Below, piece by piece: positions 1 through 7,900 of a stretch of DNA of 12,860 bases. The notes beneath the pieces were generated by a model. It saw only the letters and a program-made list of their open reading frames with translations. It ran no database searches and was not told the DNA's origin. Within the stretch, counting starts at the first letter, position 1, and every line of letters begins with the position of its first letter. The position numbers were made by a program, and so were the translations under genes. Origin of the DNA: Phycisphaerales bacterium (GTDB taxonomy: Bacteria > Planctomycetota > Phycisphaerae > Phycisphaerales > UBA1924); assembly GCA_030680655.1 (NCBI GenBank), contig JAUXUZ010000303.1, positions 1 to 12,860 of the forward strand, in the 5' to 3' direction.

Positions 1-632
1 AGACGCTCGACCAGGCGATGGAAGCGTTCGTGCAAGCCAAGGGTGGCACCGCTGGCAAGTTCCCTGATCGGTTCGTTGACGCTTCAGGAAACGAATTCCC
101 TCTGGCGGACGCGACACCCGCAATCGGCAATCCACCGTTCCCCAGCGGCGAGCTGGCCGTAGAACTGCTCAAAGGCGAGCCCGCATCCGCCGCGATCATC
201 CAGCGCATCCCTGCTGAATTTGTCGAGCTCGTCCCCGCCAGCGCGGTGATCAACGGCCAGACCCCGAGCAAGCGCACCACCGCCGGCACCGCCCCGATCA
301 CCTACACGCGCATCAAGGACGCGTGGGGCCGGCCGATCCGTTTCGTGCACCCGTCCTACCAGGGCATCTACGGCATCGGCGGAAACCCCGCACGCACGAT
401 CGCCCTGCGCCAGGGTGGAAACTTAATGACATTCTCGATCACGCGCGATTGGCAGGTGGTGAGCGCCGGTGGCGACCCCACGTTCCAAGGCACCGGAGAC
501 GGTGGACTGTGCGCCGGCGGCCGCCCCTACTTCTACTCGCCCGGCAGTGACGCCAACGCCGCGACAGTTGCGGATAACGTCTACTCGGTCCGGCCGACAT
601 TTGACACCCAGGTGAAGGCCAACGGCCAATAG
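1..632 (+). CDS. Prepilin/pseudopilin-like protein, 5'-truncated by window edge
   Basis: This is the C-terminal part of a protein resembling type II secretion/type IV pilus-like pseudopilins of planctomycetes. The frame is open back to base 3, and the first ATG (base 18) has no proper ribosome binding site, so the true start and the hydrophobic prepilin helix should lie upstream of the window. Visible hallmarks are a DAWGRPIRFV segment around residue 102 counted from the ATG, which resembles the conserved Asp-x-Trp-Gly-x-Pro turn of GspG-like pseudopilins, and a C-terminal segment reading PYFYSPGSDANAATVADNVYS. That end resembles the Asp/Gly-rich, possibly calcium-binding loop that closes many GspG-like proteins. 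The protein ends in VKANGQ followed by TAG. Such proteins sit in the envelope and assemble into short pseudopili, or are surface proteins of unknown role in planctomycetes. The general family is fairly likely; the exact role is unknown. Confidence 0.6.
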   Translation, partial: TLDQAMEAFVQAKGGTAGKFPDRFVDASGNEFPLADATPAIGNPPFPSGELAVELLKGEPASAAIIQRIPAEFVELVPASAVINGQTPSKRTTAGTAPITYTRIKDAWGRPIRFVHPSYQGIYGIGGNPARTIALRQGGNLMTFSITRDWQVVSAGGDPTFQGTGDGGLCAGGRPYFYSPGSDANAATVADNVYSVRPTFDTQVKANGQ

Positions 633-674
633 CGGCAGAGATCGGCCCCCGCTGGCCGCCAGACCCGCGAAACC

Positions 675-708
675 GGGCAAGCCGTTGCTCCCGGTCACAG
701 GCTTGCCC
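675..708 (+). terminator. 9-bp perfect inverted repeat, possible terminator of the pseudopilin-like gene
   Basis: GGGCAAGCC (675-683) and GGCTTGCCC (700-708) are exact reverse complements separated by 16 bases. The repeat lies 43 bases after the stop codon of the pseudopilin-like gene, where a transcription terminator would be expected. No T-tract follows, and the loop is longer than usual, so it could instead be a protein-binding operator. It overlaps the proposed -35 element of the tRNA promoter. Confidence 0.4.
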
Positions 709-714
709 TATAGT
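685..714 (+). promoter_or_regulatory. Candidate sigma-70-type promoter for tRNA-Pro
   Basis: TTGCTC (685-690) and TATAGT (709-714) are separated by 18 bases, close to the housekeeping -35 and -10 consensus. Transcription would begin near 721, giving a leader of about 70 bases before the tRNA. The -35 hexamer falls in the loop of the 675-708 inverted repeat. This is pattern matching only. Confidence 0.4.
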
Positions 715-791
715 CGGCTCGTCCTTAAGCAGGACATCCGGCCCGTCCGCCCGAAACAGGCCGAGATCAGCGGATAACCAGTGCAGCACGA

Positions 792-865
792 CGGGGCGTA
801 GCGCAGCTTGGTAGCGCGTCTGGTTCGGGACCAGAAGGTCGGAGGTTCAAATCCTCTCGCCCCGA
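792..865 (+). tRNA. tRNA-Pro (anticodon CGG)
   Basis: The full cloverleaf can be folded by hand. The acceptor stem CGGGGCG (792-798) pairs with CGCCCCG (858-864), and the discriminator is A865. The D arm is GCGC/GCGC (801-804 and 814-817). The anticodon stem TCTGG/CCAGA encloses the loop TTCGGGA, giving anticodon CGG at 826-828, which reads the proline codon CCG. The variable loop is AGGTC, and the T arm GGAGG/CCTCT encloses TTCAAAT. The 3' CCA is not encoded (ATT follows), so it must be added by a nucleotidyltransferase. Confidence 0.97.
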
Positions 866-875
866 TTGAAGTACG

Positions 876-910
876 AACGCCCGCGAGAGTTGTCTCGCGG
901 GCGTTTGCGT
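876..910 (+). terminator. Rho-independent terminator after tRNA-Pro
   Basis: A 13-bp perfect stem (876-888 with 893-905) closes on the 4-base loop GTTG. The core is CGCCCGCGAGA pairing with TCTCGCGGGCG. A short T-rich stretch (TTTGCGTTTG) follows. It starts 11 bases after the tRNA, where 3' maturation and termination would be expected. Confidence 0.85.
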
Positions 911-1310
911 TTGTTGTGCCGCAGAGAAAGGCAAGTTCGCACTCGTCTTTGGATGTGCGCTCACGTGCCGCTCAACTGTGCCTTGACCAACTCCACGTGG
1001 GCTTTACGCAGCCTGTGAATGATCTGCTCCGCACTGAACCACTGCCTTGCCATCGAGCGTGCCCGGCGCCATGCTCACGAACTGTGCCCGGACTTTCTCC
1101 GGCATGAATCCAGCCGAGACGGAGGGTCCGAGGGTGTCGTGCAAGTGCACGAGGGCTTGAAGATCGCCGAGCACGACGATCGTCGCGGCTGCGTTGGCGA
1201 CCGGCCCACTCGGCCTGCTGACCGAGTCGATGGCGATCATGGATCGCGCGATTCCCAGCCGATACACTCTCTCACACGTGCACCGCCGCAGCCCAGCCAA
1301 CTTCTCGAAC
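907..1310. other. Degenerate intergenic stretch without a convincing intact gene
   Basis: Apart from the IS3 OrfA remnant at 961-1053, no convincing gene is visible here. A minus-strand frame is open from 1312 (ATG) down to a TAA at 1004, about 102 codons. It contains the segment DLQALVHLHDTLGP and has a moderately GC-rich third position. However, it resembles no family I recognise, has no clear ribosome binding site, and its end overlaps the OrfA remnant in a different frame. Plus-strand frames also cross the region and run into the His-rich gene. I treat it as decayed or non-coding sequence. Confidence 0.4.
961..1053 (-). pseudogene. Truncated IS3-family transposase OrfA (N-terminal remnant)
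   Basis: Read on the minus strand from ATG at 1053 to TGA at 961, this gives a 30-residue peptide containing FSAEQIIHRLRKAHVEL. That closely resembles the start of IS3-family OrfA proteins, whose N-terminal helix typically reads like [FY][ST]xEQII.[KR]LREAEV.L. A full OrfA has roughly 90 to 100 residues with a helix-turn-helix and leucine zipper. Here similarity stops after about 25 residues and the frame ends in QLSGT, so only the 5' end survived. I see no matching OrfB or terminal inverted repeats nearby. The peptide is not expected to function; it marks a past insertion and deletion next to the tRNA gene. Confidence 0.65.
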
Positions 1311-1823
1311 ATGCTTGCCCGCTTCATGCGGTCGTGTGCTGCACGGCGGCTCGTGGTCGTGCTGATCGTCCCGCTGCTGCTGTTGAGTGCCTTCAACCGT
1401 GGGACATTCCTTTGTCATCGCCACGACGACAACGGGGTTCATCTGCACCGGGTAGGTGTGCTTGCCGGAGGCGAACTCGTTGCTGCACACCACGCCGACG
1501 GGCACGGGCACGATCATGCTGCCCAATCGTCGGATGTTCCAGCGGGCGGGGACTCGGAGGGAGACCATCCTGCGGAGGTCCCTTGCGGCATTGTCACGTC
1601 CTTTGACGTACACAAGCAACTGCCCACGCGCAGCCTTGAACTCGGAAAGAACCTGTCCACTGCGGACTTGTTCGTGTTTGTTGCCTTTGCATTTTCGCGC
1701 TCACCGGACCTTGACCTTCACGCCTGCTCGCCCGGCGGCAGGCTCAGGGGTGGACCAAGAGACCTTCTCACTCTGAGCGCGGGTGATCGCCTCCTGCGCA
1801 CGAGCCGCGCGCTGCTCATCTAG
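1311..1823 (+). CDS. Membrane-anchored His-rich protein, probable metal-binding accessory of the efflux operon
   Basis: This 170-residue protein begins with a basic N-terminus and one hydrophobic segment (about residues 13-26, RLVVVLIVPLLLLSAF), either a signal anchor or an uncleaved signal peptide. The rest should be periplasmic. It carries two metal-ligand clusters: CHRHDDNGVHLH at 35-46 and HHADGHGHDH at 60-69. A more ordinary part follows with GIVTSFDV near 93-100, and the protein ends in RLLRTSRALLI. I do not recognise a named family. The His/Cys clusters and the position just before czcC suggest a cation-binding protein serving the pump; that role is inferred. The start is uncertain: ATG at 1326 and upstream in-frame ATG codons at 1230 and 1239 are alternatives, and none has a clear Shine-Dalgarno. 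I chose 1311 because it leaves a conventional short basic lead before the membrane segment. Confidence 0.6.
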   Translation: MLARFMRSCAARRLVVVLIVPLLLLSAFNRGTFLCHRHDDNGVHLHRVGVLAGGELVAAHHADGHGHDHAAQSSDVPAGGDSEGDHPAEVPCGIVTSFDVHKQLPTRSLELGKNLSTADLFVFVAFAFSRSPDLDLHACSPGGRLRGGPRDLLTLSAGDRLLRTSRALLI

Positions 1824-1944
1824 GAATTCGGAAGCCCCTCCCCATTTGCCGCTCTTCGCGTGGTCCGATTGCGCTGGAGTGTGGCGGTGTTCGTTGGTTC
1901 CTCCGTGCTCTTGGCCCTCTCAGGCCGGCCGCGATCCTCGAAGC

Positions 1945-1948
1945 AGGA
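1945..1948 (+). promoter_or_regulatory. Shine-Dalgarno AGGA that decides a TTG start for czcC
   Basis: AGGA lies 7 bases before TTG at 1956. The only other long in-frame start, GTG at 1860, has no purine-rich motif in front of it. The TTG start also puts the lipoprotein signal in a plausible position. Confidence 0.55.
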
Positions 1949-1955
1949 AACTCCC

Positions 1956-3473
1956 TTGAAGTACACCAAGAACTTGAGCGGCAAAGGCCGCTCCGCGTTG
2001 AGGCCGCGTTCACACGCTTCGGCAAGCGCGCTGCACTGCCCTGCGGTGACTGTGCTGCTCGCCGGGCTGATGTTGCACGCGGGTGGGTGCCAGTCCTATG
2101 AGCGCAAGCCCCTGGACTTAGACGCCACGCGGGCCGCGTGGCTCACCCGGTCACCTGCTGACCCATCGGTCCGAGCGTTCGCTGCCATCCTCGAAGAGGC
2201 TGAAAGCGGTGCTGGTCCCGCACAGACCCTTGTCTTTGATCCTGCGGACGGGCTCACGCTCGCCGCGGCCGAGGCCGTCGTGCTGGTGTTCAACCCCGAC
2301 TTGCGGCAGGCACGCCTGGAGTCAAACGTCACAAGGGCCACTGAGGCGCACGCGGGGTTGTGGCAAGACCCGGTGCTCGGCGTTGACCTCGAACGCATCG
2401 TGTCGGGTGCGGGCGGTGCGAACCGATGGGTGGCGGGTTCGACGATCGCCATCACGATCCCCATCTCCGGCAGGCTTGAGGCTGAGAGGGCCCTTGCCGG
2501 AGCGGGGCTCGCCGCAGCACTGGATCGCCTTGCGGCAAAGGAATGGGCGACCAGATCGGCCCTTCGGGAGCTGTGGGTCGAATGGTCGGCCGCACGCTAT
2601 CGCGCGGAAGCCGCAGAGGGATTCACCACGAGGCTGCGTGATGTCGCTGCGCTGGCCGATCGGCAAGAGCAAGCCGGCTCGATGACCCGGGTTGATGCAC
2701 GTCTGTTCCGTGTCGAGCTCGCAGGCCGCGAGGCCGACTTGATCGCAACCGCCGCCCGGGTCAAGGAACTTGAGCTGCAACTGAGGGCAATGCTCGGCCT
2801 GGCGCCGGAGACTCCGCTCACACTTGTGCCCTGCGTGACATTCGCGGCGCGCGTGACCCGGCTCGAGGACCTCCGGCCGTTGGTCGAGTCAGCCAATCCC
2901 GAACTCGCCGCCGTTCGCGCCGAGTACGAAGTCTCCGAACAGTCGCTCCGCGCCGAGGTCCGTAAGCAGTACCCCGAGCTGAGCATCGGCCCCGGCTACG
3001 GCACCGACCAGGGCGACAGTCGGGTGCTGCTGGGGCTGTCGCTCCCGATCCCACTTTGGAACCGCAATCAGCAGGGGGTTGCGCAGGCCTCTGCCCAGCG
3101 AGAGGTCGCCCTCGGGCGGTTCGCGGCGGCCTACGAGCATCTCTCCTCCAGACTCGCAATCGCGTTGACACGTTTCGAGGCGGGCAAGGCCCAGCGGGCG
3201 CTCGTCGAGTCGAGCGTTGTGCCTCTGGCAGATGAGCAGGAGGCGGACGTGCGCCGTATTGCAGCGCTTGGGCGTGTCGATGCGCTGCTGTTGCTCCAGT
3301 CGCTCACCACCCAGCATGCCGCGAAGGTGCGGCTAGTTGAGGCCCGCGCCAACGAATCGATCGGCGCGGTGCGACTGGATGAACTCATCGGGCCGCCGGT
3401 TTGGCCCCTCGCCCAGCCCCGATCGCCGTTGCCGCCAACGAACACGCTGGTGCCATCTCCGGCCGGGCATTGA
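1956..3473 (+). CDS. czcC: Outer-membrane efflux lipoprotein, CzcC/CusC-like
   Basis: This is the outer-membrane channel of a tripartite heavy-metal RND efflux system (TolC superfamily, two OEP repeats). With the TTG start it has 505 residues. A hydrophobic segment, TVLLAGLMLHAGGC, ends at Cys45, followed by QSYERKPLDL, which fits a lipid-anchored mature protein. The first OEP repeat covers roughly residues 100-300 with long amphipathic helices. The second begins near LEDLRPLVESANPELAAV and contains the diagnostic strand-turn region LSIGPGYGTDQGDSRVLLGL followed by SLPIPLWNRNQQG, very typical of CzcC. The lipobox is loose: Ala rather than Leu sits three residues before the Cys. Extending to GTG at 1860 would add 32 residues, including a second hydrophobic stretch, but without a ribosome binding site. 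czcB follows 12 bases after the stop. Metal specificity cannot be read from this subunit. Confidence 0.9.
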   Translation: MKYTKNLSGKGRSALRPRSHASASALHCPAVTVLLAGLMLHAGGCQSYERKPLDLDATRAAWLTRSPADPSVRAFAAILEEAESGAGPAQTLVFDPADGLTLAAAEAVVLVFNPDLRQARLESNVTRATEAHAGLWQDPVLGVDLERIVSGAGGANRWVAGSTIAITIPISGRLEAERALAGAGLAAALDRLAAKEWATRSALRELWVEWSAARYRAEAAEGFTTRLRDVAALADRQEQAGSMTRVDARLFRVELAGREADLIATAARVKELELQLRAMLGLAPETPLTLVPCVTFAARVTRLEDLRPLVESANPELAAVRAEYEVSEQSLRAEVRKQYPELSIGPGYGTDQGDSRVLLGLSLPIPLWNRNQQGVAQASAQREVALGRFAAAYEHLSSRLAIALTRFEAGKAQRALVESSVVPLADEQEADVRRIAALGRVDALLLLQSLTTQHAAKVRLVEARANESIGAVRLDELIGPPVWPLAQPRSPLPPTNTLVPSPAGH

Positions 3474-3485
3474 AGGACTATCCAC

Positions 3486-4940
3486 ATGCACACGCACCAC
3501 ATGAAACTCCGCATCGCCTGCCTGACCCTCCCGCTCGTGCTCGCCTTCGCACCCTTGGGATGCAAGAAGAGGGCCGAAGATGCACCGGCGGGAGGGGCAA
3601 CCGGCGATGCTCCCGCACCGACGAACCGGGTGGACATCAACCCCGCCGTGCGTCACAACCTGGGCATTACATTCGCCAAGGTCGAGAGCCGCAACGTCGC
3701 CCGCACGCTGCGCATCCCCGGGAGGTTCGAGCTGCTCCCAACGGCCAGACGGGAGTACCGAGCGGCCGCCCCGGGCACCGTTGAACTGCTTGTGCAGCAG
3801 TACCAGACCGTCGCGGCGGGTACTCCTCTCTACCGTTTGGATTCTCCACGCTGGCGAGAGACGCAGATGGCGCTCGCCGACGCCGAGGCCTCGGTGAAGC
3901 TGGCGCGGGCGGGTGCAGACAGCATTGAGCCTCTGTTCGCCGCCCATGAGAACCACCACACAGAGCTGCAACTGGCCGTTGACCTCTGGACGGCGCGGGT
4001 GACCACCCTTGAACAACTCAAAGCCGCCGGCGGCGCTCGCGGCGACGAGCTTGCTCAGGCCAAGGCGGCGATGGCATCCGCCCGAACCGATCTCGCCGAA
4101 ACGCTGGAGAAGGAGACCGAACTGGCCGTCCGCAGGGTTGAGACGGCGGCCCAGCTCGACGCGGCGAACGCGCGTCTGGCGTTTCTCTTCGAGGCCGCCG
4201 CGACGCTGGTGGGCGTCGGCGCATCCGACCTCCGCGCGCCATCACCAGGCCAGGGCCAGACGCCCCGATGGCAGACCATCAACGCCATTGAAGTGCGGGC
4301 GCTAGCTCCCGGCGTGATCGATGCCGTCAACGTCGTTTCGGGCCGGGTGATCGACCAGCACGCCCACGTGCTCTCGACTGTTGAGCCCGACCGGGTGCGA
4401 TTCCGAGCCGTGGGCCTCCAGAGCGATCTGCCCCGCCTGACCGATGGGCAGCAAGCCAGCGTGGTCGCCCCGCACGCTATAGGGGCGACCGACGCGAGCG
4501 ACACCGCCGCCCGCTTCACCGGCACGCTCACGCTCGGGCCGACCGCCGACCCCGAGCGCCGCACACTCGACCTGATCCTCGCGCCCGCCGCCGGAACGGT
4601 GGCCCCAGCATGGGCGAGGGCGGGCGCATCGGCGTTCCTCGAGGTGGTCACAGGCGGCAGCGGTGGGAGCGAACTGGCCATTCCTCTCCGCTGCGTTGCA
4701 CGAGACGGCACCAGCACGATCATCTTCAGGCGCGACCCCGCCGACCCGAACAAGGCCATCCGTATGGAGGCTGACCTGGGCACCGACGACGGCCGCTGGG
4801 TCGTCATCAAGAGCGGCGTGGCGGAGGGCAACGAGATCGTGCTCGATGGCGTGTACCAGCTCATTGTCGCCACCAGCGGCAGCATCACCAAGGGCGGGCA
4901 CTTCCACCCAGACGGCACGTTCCACGAGGGCAGCGATTAA
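3486..4940 (+). CDS. czcB: Periplasmic adaptor (membrane fusion lipoprotein), CzcB/CusB-like
   Basis: This subunit joins the RND pump to the outer-membrane channel. The 484-residue protein starts at ATG 3486, 8 bases after AAGGA, which overlaps the czcC stop. A signal peptide (about 7-25) ends in APLGC, so Cys26 is the likely lipidation site; Pro replaces the usual Leu in the lipobox. The first lipoyl-like half lies near 93-120 (AAAPGTVELL through GTPLYRLDS). A long alpha-helical hairpin rich in Ala, Glu and Leu spans about 124-240. The second lipoyl half begins near 268 (IEVRALAPGVIDAVNV), and beta-barrel and membrane-proximal domains fill the rest. The protein ends in GGHFHPDGTFHEGSD, with three His residues that could bind metal; His residues also occur near the N-terminus (MHTHH). 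czcA follows after 21 bases in the same transcript. Confidence 0.92.
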   Translation: MHTHHMKLRIACLTLPLVLAFAPLGCKKRAEDAPAGGATGDAPAPTNRVDINPAVRHNLGITFAKVESRNVARTLRIPGRFELLPTARREYRAAAPGTVELLVQQYQTVAAGTPLYRLDSPRWRETQMALADAEASVKLARAGADSIEPLFAAHENHHTELQLAVDLWTARVTTLEQLKAAGGARGDELAQAKAAMASARTDLAETLEKETELAVRRVETAAQLDAANARLAFLFEAAATLVGVGASDLRAPSPGQGQTPRWQTINAIEVRALAPGVIDAVNVVSGRVIDQHAHVLSTVEPDRVRFRAVGLQSDLPRLTDGQQASVVAPHAIGATDASDTAARFTGTLTLGPTADPERRTLDLILAPAAGTVAPAWARAGASAFLEVVTGGSGGSELAIPLRCVARDGTSTIIFRRDPADPNKAIRMEADLGTDDGRWVVIKSGVAEGNEIVLDGVYQLIVATSGSITKGGHFHPDGTFHEGSD

Positions 4941-4961
4941 CCCAAGGCCCCAGGACCCAAC

Positions 4962-7900
4962 ATGCTCAAGCACCTGATCTCGTTCTCGCTCAAGCACTCA
5001 ACGCTGGTGGTCCTCATCGCCGCCGCGATGCTCCTCTACACGCTCGCGCGCCTGCCGAAGATGTCGGTGGATGTCTTCCCCGAACTGAACGCGCCCACCG
5101 TGGTCATCCTGACCGAGGCCGGCGGGCTCGCGGCCGACGAGGTCGAGCAGTACGTGACCTTCCCGCTCGAGTCCGCCGTTAACGGGCTGCCGGGCGTGCG
5201 CCGCGTGCGTTCCGCGTCGGCGATCTCGCTCTCGCTGGTGTGGGTCGAGTTTGACTGGGGAACGGATATCTACCGGGCGAGGCAGCTCGTCGGCGAGCGG
5301 ATGGCCGGCGCCAAGGGAAGCCTCTCCCCGGACATCGAGCCGGTGATGACGCCGATCTCCAGCATCACCGGCGAGATCATGCTGCTGGCGGTCTCATCTC
5401 CCGACAAAAGCGTCAGTGACATGGACCTGCGAGCCTACGCAGAGTTTGACCTGCGCAACAGGCTGCTGGCGATCCCCGGGGTTTCGCAGGTGTCAGCGAT
5501 CGGCGGCGAGTTGCCCGAGTACCAGATCAACGTGCAGCAGGATCGCCTGGCGCTCTACGGCCTGACGGTGCAGGACGTGGCAATCGCCGCACGCAAGTCG
5601 CACAGCACCGCCAGCGCCGGGTACCTGTCGGATGTAGACCGGGCGGAGCTGCCGATGCGTCAGGCGGCGCGGGTGACGGGCGTACGAGACATCGCAACGA
5701 CGATGATCGTGATGCACGACGGCCTGCCCATCACCATCGGCGAGGTGGCCGATGTCACCCTGGGCGGGGCGCCCAAGCGGGGCACGGCCGCGAACCAGGG
5801 GGTCTCCGCCGTCGTGCTCACCGTACAGAAATCGCCGGGGACCAACACGCTTCAGCTCACCGCCGCGATCGACGCGGCGCTCGTGCAGCTTGAGAAGAGC
5901 GCCCCGCAGGGCATCGTGATCAACAAGGAGGTCTTCCGTCAGAGCCACTTCATCCAGCGATCGGTGAACAACGTCTTCAAAGTGCTGGTAGAGGCGACGG
6001 TCATCGTGGGGGTGATCCTGATCCTGTTCCTGCTCAACGTGCGCACCACGATCATCACGCTCACCGCCCTGCCGCTCTCACTGGCCGCGGCCCTGCTCAC
6101 GCTCGACGGGCTGGGCATGACGCTCAACGTCATGACGCTTGGCGGGCTGGCGGTTGCCATCGGTGAGCTGGTCGACGATGCGATCATCGATGTGGAAAAC
6201 GTGCACAGGAGGCTGGCCGAGAACGCGGCCTTGCCCGAGGCACAGCGCAAGGGGTTTGTCGAGATCGTCTACTCGGCCAGCAACGAGATCCGCTCGTCGG
6301 TCGTGTACGCCACGGTCCTGATCTGCGTCGTGTTCCTGCCGCTGATGTTCCTCGACGGGCTCGAGGGTCGATTCTTCAAGCCGCTGGCCGCGACGTACAT
6401 CGTCTCGATCATGGCTTCGCTCGTGGTCGCGCTGACGGTCACGCCCGCGATGTGCAAGCTGCTGCTCAAGCCCAAACCGGCTCGGGAGGGCGCGGCGACC
6501 GGAGCGGCCAGCAAGCACGGTCATTCCGCAAGAGACGGGTTCCTGGTTCGATGGCTCAAGCGTCGCTACGAGCCGTCGCTCCGCTGGTCGCTTAAGCACC
6601 GCGTATTCGTGCTGACAATGGCCCTGGTCGCCACGTGCCTCTCACTGGTGCTCGCACGCACGTTCGGCACGTCGTTCCTGCCCGAGTTTCGAGAAGGGTC
6701 GTTCACGGTGTTTGTGTCGTCCCCTCCGGGCACATCCCTGGCCGAGAGCAACAGATCGGCCCTGGGAATCGAGCAGCGTCTCATCGCGCTCGAGGGTGTG
6801 CAGAGCGTGACGCGGCGCACGGGGCGTGCCGAGCGTGACGAGCACGCAGAGCCAGTATCCAACAGCGAACTCGACATCCTGCTCACTCCCGATGCAGACT
6901 ACGCCACGGTTCGCAAGGGCATCGCGGCCATTGCCACCGGCGTGCCGGGCGTGACGGTGCAGATCGGCCAGCCCATCGAGCACCGCCTCTCGCACATCCT
7001 CTCGGGCACACCCGCCGCCATCGCCATCAACGTGTACGGCGAGGACCTGCCCACGCTGCGCAAGCTCGCGGGGCAGATCGAGGGTGAACTCAAGGCCATG
7101 CCCGGAGCACGCGACGTGACCGCCAATCGCGAAGTGATGATCACCAGCGTGCCGATCCGGTACCGGCACCAGGAGTTGGCCGCTGCCGGGCTCACCCCCG
7201 GCGACGCCGCCGAGCAGGTTCAGATGGCCCTCTACGGTGAGCACGTTGCCGACGTCAACCAGGGCATGAGGCGCTACGCGATGGTCGTCCGTCTCGACGC
7301 GAGCGAGCGCGAGCGGATCGAACAGGTGCAGGACCTCATCCTCCGCGCGACCACGGAGAACGGAGGGCCCGGTCCGATGGTGCGACTGCGTGACGTGGCG
7401 GACATCGGCCCGGAGAAAACCCCCAACATCATCGCCCGCGAGAACGCGCAGCGCAAGGCGGTGATCTCGTGCAACGTCGCCGACGGGCACAACCTCGGCG
7501 ACCTGGTGGCTCAGGTCAAGGCCCGCGTCGCACCGATCGTGCAGCGCGAGGGCTATCTCGTCGAGTTCGGAGGGCAGTTTGAGGCCCAGCAATCCGCCAG
7601 CCGGACGCTCCTTGTTGCCGGCGCGGGGATCGTCGTAGTCATGCTCTTGTTGCTCCAACTCTCGACCGGTTCGTTCAAAGTCGCCGCGCTGGTCATGGTC
7701 AACCTGCCTCTGGCGACCATCGGCGGCATCGCGGCTGTCTTTGTGACCGAGTCTCTGCTGCACACCGGGCTTGTCAGAAACACGTTGGCCCTCTTCGGCC
7801 TGGGCGCCTCGCCGTATCAGGCGCCGGTGCTCTCGATCGCGAGCCTTGTCGGGTTCATCACGCTCTTTGGCATCGCCGTGCGCAACGGCATCCTGCTTGT

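Noticed and set aside
767..964. Minus-strand frame across tRNA-Pro containing GREDLNLRPSGPEPDALPSC
   Set aside because: It is the antisense reading of the tRNA gene. This peptide pattern is a well-known spurious protein call.
808..1107. Plus-strand frame starting inside tRNA-Pro with VGGSNPLAPIE
   Set aside because: It translates the tRNA T arm and acceptor stem, then runs through the terminator; a recurrent false gene.
1272..1619. Minus-strand frame opposite the His-rich gene
   Set aside because: The plus-strand product has a membrane segment, organised His clusters and operon context, while the minus product resembles nothing recognisable.
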